Below the pieces are notes generated by a model. The model saw nothing but the letters and a program-made list of their open reading frames with translations, ran no database searches and was not told the DNA's origin. Of a stretch of DNA of 64,000 nucleotides, positions 60,561 through 64,000 are shown piece by piece; the stretch's first letter is position 1; every line of letters begins with the position of its first letter. This DNA comes from Gnetum montanum (taxonomy: Eukaryota; Streptophyta; Gnetopsida; Gnetales; Gnetaceae). Location of the stretch: NCBI GenBank assembly GCA_015680685.1, contig MNCI01008615.1:1-64000 (forward strand), in the 5' to 3' direction. A program made the translations under genes and the position numbers.

Positions 60561-61720
60561 TGACATCATCAACAACCTGGTGTCATTTAAAAAGGCATGC
60601 TGCTGCAATCGGCCGTACGTGTTCATCAAGAACCTACCACCTAATTGGCCACATAGATCCTAATGAAACTAATGCTATTCAAAAACTTTGTTTGCCTTGA
60701 AACTCCACATGATGGCTCCATTCCATGGGCTATGTTGAAATTTAAAGTGCTTTAGCTAACTAAATCATTTGTGTTTCTCTTATCCCCTTGGAGCTGTGTT
60801 TACAGGATGACACACTTGAGCCATTCATACACAGATGCATTCCATCATGACGACAAGGTATCACATTCTTCTTGATGCTCACAACTGGGTTAATCAATCC
60901 ATTCATAAGTACATTTCCAGCTCATGCCGCATTTCCCATTCCTCATCATGATCCTTTTACCCTACTCAATTATAGTCCCTTGGTACAATATTCATCCCAA
61001 AACTCTTGATGCACTATTGTCCACTATGATTCTTGAGCAATTGTAGCACAAAACACAATGCACAACACATGATACAAACCCAAGCGCATGAGCATAAGTA
61101 CGGCACAAAAAAGCAAGCTCCTTCAAAGGGACCAAAAACAAAAAGATAAAAAAAAGGAAAAATAAAAGAAAAAGAGAACAAAAAAAGGTCAAAGAGAAAA
61201 ATACACGGAAAAGGTCTCCATGACCCCATGGACATCATAAACCAAAGATCATTGGCTCTTCTCATACAAGCCCCAGGTGGGAAGACAATTTTCTTGGGAG
61301 AACACTCATGCCATGAATGATCATGTGGCACATCACTGTGTGGCTTTGGCTATTTACAACGAGCCCCCTTAAACATAGCACAAGGATTCCATTTCTCCAA
61401 AGAGTGCACCTCCAATGTCCTAGTTCTAAGTCTGCCAAAAACTCAGCTATTGACAAAGACAAATGACACAACTTGCTCATGCAAGAAAACTCCTCTCCCA
61501 CAATTCTGGCAATACTTATAACCCTTGATCATCTTTTGATTTCCCTAGTCACAACCAATTCCCTTCTTCTCCTAAATCACATTTCTCTCAACCCAATGTA
61601 CTTTTGAGCACAGTGCGATGACATCCGGCCAGAGGCCGACAGAAAATGCTTAGTACTTGGTTGTTCATGGTGTTTTGTACTTCTTTGTCGATGCCTCTCG
61701 GGTAGATTCCTCCAGACGTC
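60561..61720 (+). other. 3' untranslated region of the Tat/Ogre-like element
   Basis: No sense coding found. An A/G-rich block (61125-61200) is made of AAAAGATAAAAAAAAGGAAA-type runs. Minus-strand open frames at 61192-60992, 61331-61014 and 61501-61262 lack recognised domains; the Phe/Leu-rich stretch is just the complement of the A-rich block. Confidence 0.5.
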
Positions 61721-61736
61721 AAAAAATGGGGGCTAA
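61721..61736 (+). other. Polypurine tract
   Basis: AAAAAATGGGGGCTAA directly precedes the 3' LTR start TGAAACACC. It is the expected primer for plus-strand synthesis. Confidence 0.85.
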
Positions 61737-63470
61737 TGAAACACCACAAAATTTCAACTCAACACTTTGAAATGAGAACAATTCAGAGCCTCTCGAGTCT
61801 TGAGAAGAAAACTCTCGACTATGGCATGGAACTCAAGCCAGCTTGCTCATGCTGTAAAGCTAGCTTGCTCCTAGCATGAGTGACTCAAAATAGCCTCAAA
61901 ATAGTGTTAAAATGGCCTAATTTTGAAGGTACAAGTCACCCTAAAGGTCCACTAATGGTTACCCCAGGTTCCCAACCCTCAGAATCCTGATTTTGGGCTC
62001 GAAAATACACTGTTTTCACTTCTTATGCCCAAGTCACGTTGGGGTCACGCTGGAGCATGAGCCTAGTGTGACCAAATAGAAACTGGTTTAAGCAACCAGT
62101 CCTAAGCGCAATTTCAGCATCAACTCAACTTCTAAGGACAGGTAACAGTTCTACTTGTTAACAAGCTCCAAAAAAACTCAAAGTTTGGGTGTAAAACACA
62201 GCATTTTGGCTTGGTTACACCTAGGTCATGCCTAGCTCATGCCTAGCTCACGCCCAGGTCATGCTGGGGTCATGCTGGAGTCATGCTGGCAGTGTGAGCC
62301 CAGCATGAGTTACCAAGATGGCTCAAATCAAGCACAAACAGGCTCAAAACTAGCATACAGGTGGGCCCCAAGGACAGGCAACAATTATGCTTGAAGGATA
62401 CGCCTCGAAAATTAGGATTCAGTGCAAAATGAATCATTCTAACTAGCTCACACCCAGCTCATGCCCAGCTCAATCCTAGGTCATGCTGAGGTTACGCTGA
62501 CAATGTGAGCCCAGCGTGAGCTACCAAAAGTGGCCTAAAATATTTTAGACACATGCCGAAGACATGCCAAGACAAGATTAACTCATGCTAACAGCCTTGG
62601 TGAAACAAAAAAACATTTCAAATCAATGTCCTACAGCAGTCGATCCAAGAGACCATGAAGTTCCAAGCGAGCCGGAGTCAAATTTTAGTTGCAAATTCAT
62701 TGTAAATTTTCATTGTAAGCTTTACCATTTGTGAGCTTGTCAAGCCCTTAGGCTGCTTTCATGGGTGTAAGCTAGCTTGCATTGTAAGATACAATGCACC
62801 TAGTCTAGAACATAGTTTGCCCATGTACACCTGTCACACGATCCATTTTTCTCTCATCTGGTAGCCATCGATCTCATTCATTCCTACTCCCAGGCCTAGA
62901 CAAATGCATAAATATCCTGTTCATGGACATAAATTGGGTTGGAAAAAATTTAGAGAAGAAAAACAAGCAATACTAAGCCTGGACACACGTGATTCCCAAT
63001 GCCTATAAACACCTCGCATCGGAGCTTAACGTTCAACTTGCAACGTAACTACGTTTTGACCAGTGCACATCTTGTTGATTAATACAACCTTGTTCATTAT
63101 TTGCCATCCATTGTGCTATTCTGATTTATTTTTTGTATTGTTTCATTTCATTGCATGTTCTTGCATATATATTTTTTACATTTACGTTCCATTACATTTT
63201 GTTACGTTTCATTACATCTTGTTACGTTTCGTTACGTTACTTTGCATTACATTATTTTCCCTGTTTTACATTTGTGACGATAACCCCAGTGCAGGCAATA
63301 GCATACACTCAGGAAAGTCCTTGGTTGATTTGTGTGCAAACCATCCAAGGCACTCTGCCTTCATTTTTCTAGCTTGCCCTCATGCGAAGGCAAGGTCGGC
63401 TGTATCTCTCCTGAGATCTTTCGGCATTTGTTTTTCCTCTAGCCTTACGCCGACGATTTCAGATAGTACA
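61737..63470 (+). repeat. 3' LTR of the Tat/Ogre-like element
   Basis: 1734 bp, TGAAACACC to AGATAGTACA. It is very similar to 44111-45808; differences are mostly transitions plus an extra 33 or so bases at 61960-61995. The open frame at 63063-63656 runs out of the LTR into the flanking copia gag and is a chance fusion. Confidence 0.93.
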
Positions 63471-63475
63471 CTCTC
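63471..63475 (+). other. Target site duplication CTCTC, right copy
   Basis: Identical to 44106-44110. Confidence 0.95.
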
Positions 63476-63655
63476 AAAAGATTTAAACATGTTAAGTGTA
63501 AATGAATTAGTGGCCCAAATCAGAATACTAAAGTCTATAAAGTCAATAAGAAATAACTCATTTGAAGAGCAAGCCTATGTATCCAAAAAAATAGGAAAAG
63601 AAGGAAAATTTAAAGGAAAAGGAAGATTAATCAATTCAATTTTAAAATCAAAATA
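63476..63655 (+). pseudogene. Ty1/copia gag, second part
   Basis: It continues the frame left at 44105: KDLNMLSVNELVAQIRILKS, then EEQAYVSKKIGKEGKFKGKG. This is the familiar end of the copia gag domain (leader helix, EEQA), followed by a basic stretch. The stop is at 63654. No zinc knuckle was found before 63900. Confidence 0.85.
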
Positions 63656-64000
63656 ATCAAACAAGTAAAGACAAGTCAAAAAGTCAAGATAATAATGAAA
63701 TTTCCATATTCACTAGAGGAAGAGGGCATCCATGAGAAAGATGGAACAACAATTAGAGGTCCAACTAAAATAATTCTTATATTTCTTTTTGTTGATTTTA
63801 TAGGAAAAATGATATCTCATTTATACATGCTAGACAAGATTTGGATTTGAATCTCTACAACTAAAGAAAAACAAAGAAGAAGAATTGATCTTAACTGAAT
63901 AATAACTAGACCAAGGTAATTCAAGGGTCTTAAATTTCATTATGAACATTAAAGAATATTCTTGACTTGTGAATAGTGGTTTTTCAAACCATATGACACC
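63656..64000 (+). pseudogene. Ty1/copia gag end to protease active site
   Basis: Interrupted frames lead to LVNSGFSNHMT at 63967-63999. This is the copia protease active-site signature with Asn in place of the catalytic Asp. The rest of pol is beyond the window. Confidence 0.7.

Larger units (their letters stand above)
44111..63470 (+). mobile_element. Tat/Ogre-like Ty3/gypsy element, 19.36 kb, with antisense cargo
   Basis: LTRs at 44111-45808 and 61737-63470, primer site 45814, PPT 61721, 5-bp target duplication. Sense order is gag, protease, 6.5-kb spacer, RT, RNase H, a second (archaeal-type) RNase H, integrase. The second RNase H, the CxxH gag finger and the large size are Tat-lineage traits. 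The gap between protease and RT recalls Ogre elements, where that region is an intron. All sense ORFs carry stops. Confidence 0.93.

Noticed and set aside
63063-63656. 197-codon open frame across the 3' LTR end
   Set aside because: It starts in the LTR minisatellite and runs into the copia gag frame after the target duplication; it is a fusion made by the insertion, not a gene.

Overview
The window is plant nuclear DNA made almost wholly of decayed, nested LTR retrotransposons; I see no intact host gene, rRNA or tRNA. AT-richness, CpG depletion, plant Ty1/copia and Ty3/gypsy domain types and a tRNA-like SINE indicate a seed plant with a large, heavily methylated genome. A gymnosperm would fit, but the species cannot be told from this sequence. 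Most premature stops are explained by C-to-T or G-to-A changes (Gln, Arg or Trp codons turned into stops), which is typical of long-methylated repeats.

Layout: (1) 1-1087, the 3' end of a copia element (RT/RNase H, PPT, short LTR). (2) 1790-14600, pieces of one gypsy family, called family A here, whose LTRs begin TGATGA and end near TCATCA. A plus-strand 5' end (LTR, primer site, gag start) abuts a minus-strand composite that runs from about 14600 down to 3381. The composite holds an accessory coiled-coil ORF, an internally deleted LTR, gag, a non-coding spacer and a terminal LTR. (3) 16178-25982, a gypsy element (family B) with LTRs of about 2.4 kb. It keeps gag, protease, an RNase H tail and an integrase tail, but RT and the integrase core are gone. 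(4) About 27800-33385, a plus-strand family A relative with protease, the start of RT, an accessory ORF and a 3' LTR. (5) 34299-34545, a probable SINE. (6) 34681-41977, a complete gag-only family A element with a perfect 5-bp target duplication (TAAGT). (7) 43840 to the window end, a copia element whose gag was split by a 19.36-kb Tat/Ogre-like gypsy element (44111-63470, perfect target duplication CTCTC). After 63475 the copia gag resumes in frame and reaches the protease motif at the last bases.

The Tat/Ogre-like element is the most interesting object. In the sense direction it carries a leader minisatellite, gag with a CxxH-type zinc finger, protease, RT, two RNase H domains and integrase. 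Between protease and RT lies about 6.5 kb holding an antisense, intron-containing gene remnant (56223 down to about 51178). It has at least four GT-AG introns whose removal keeps frame, and part of it resembles an FCP1/NIF-type HAD phosphatase. One short repeat word, ATGAC-N-(A/T)TAAACT, occurs in three clusters: after protease, before RT and after integrase. The clusters therefore bracket both the pol block and the antisense cargo.
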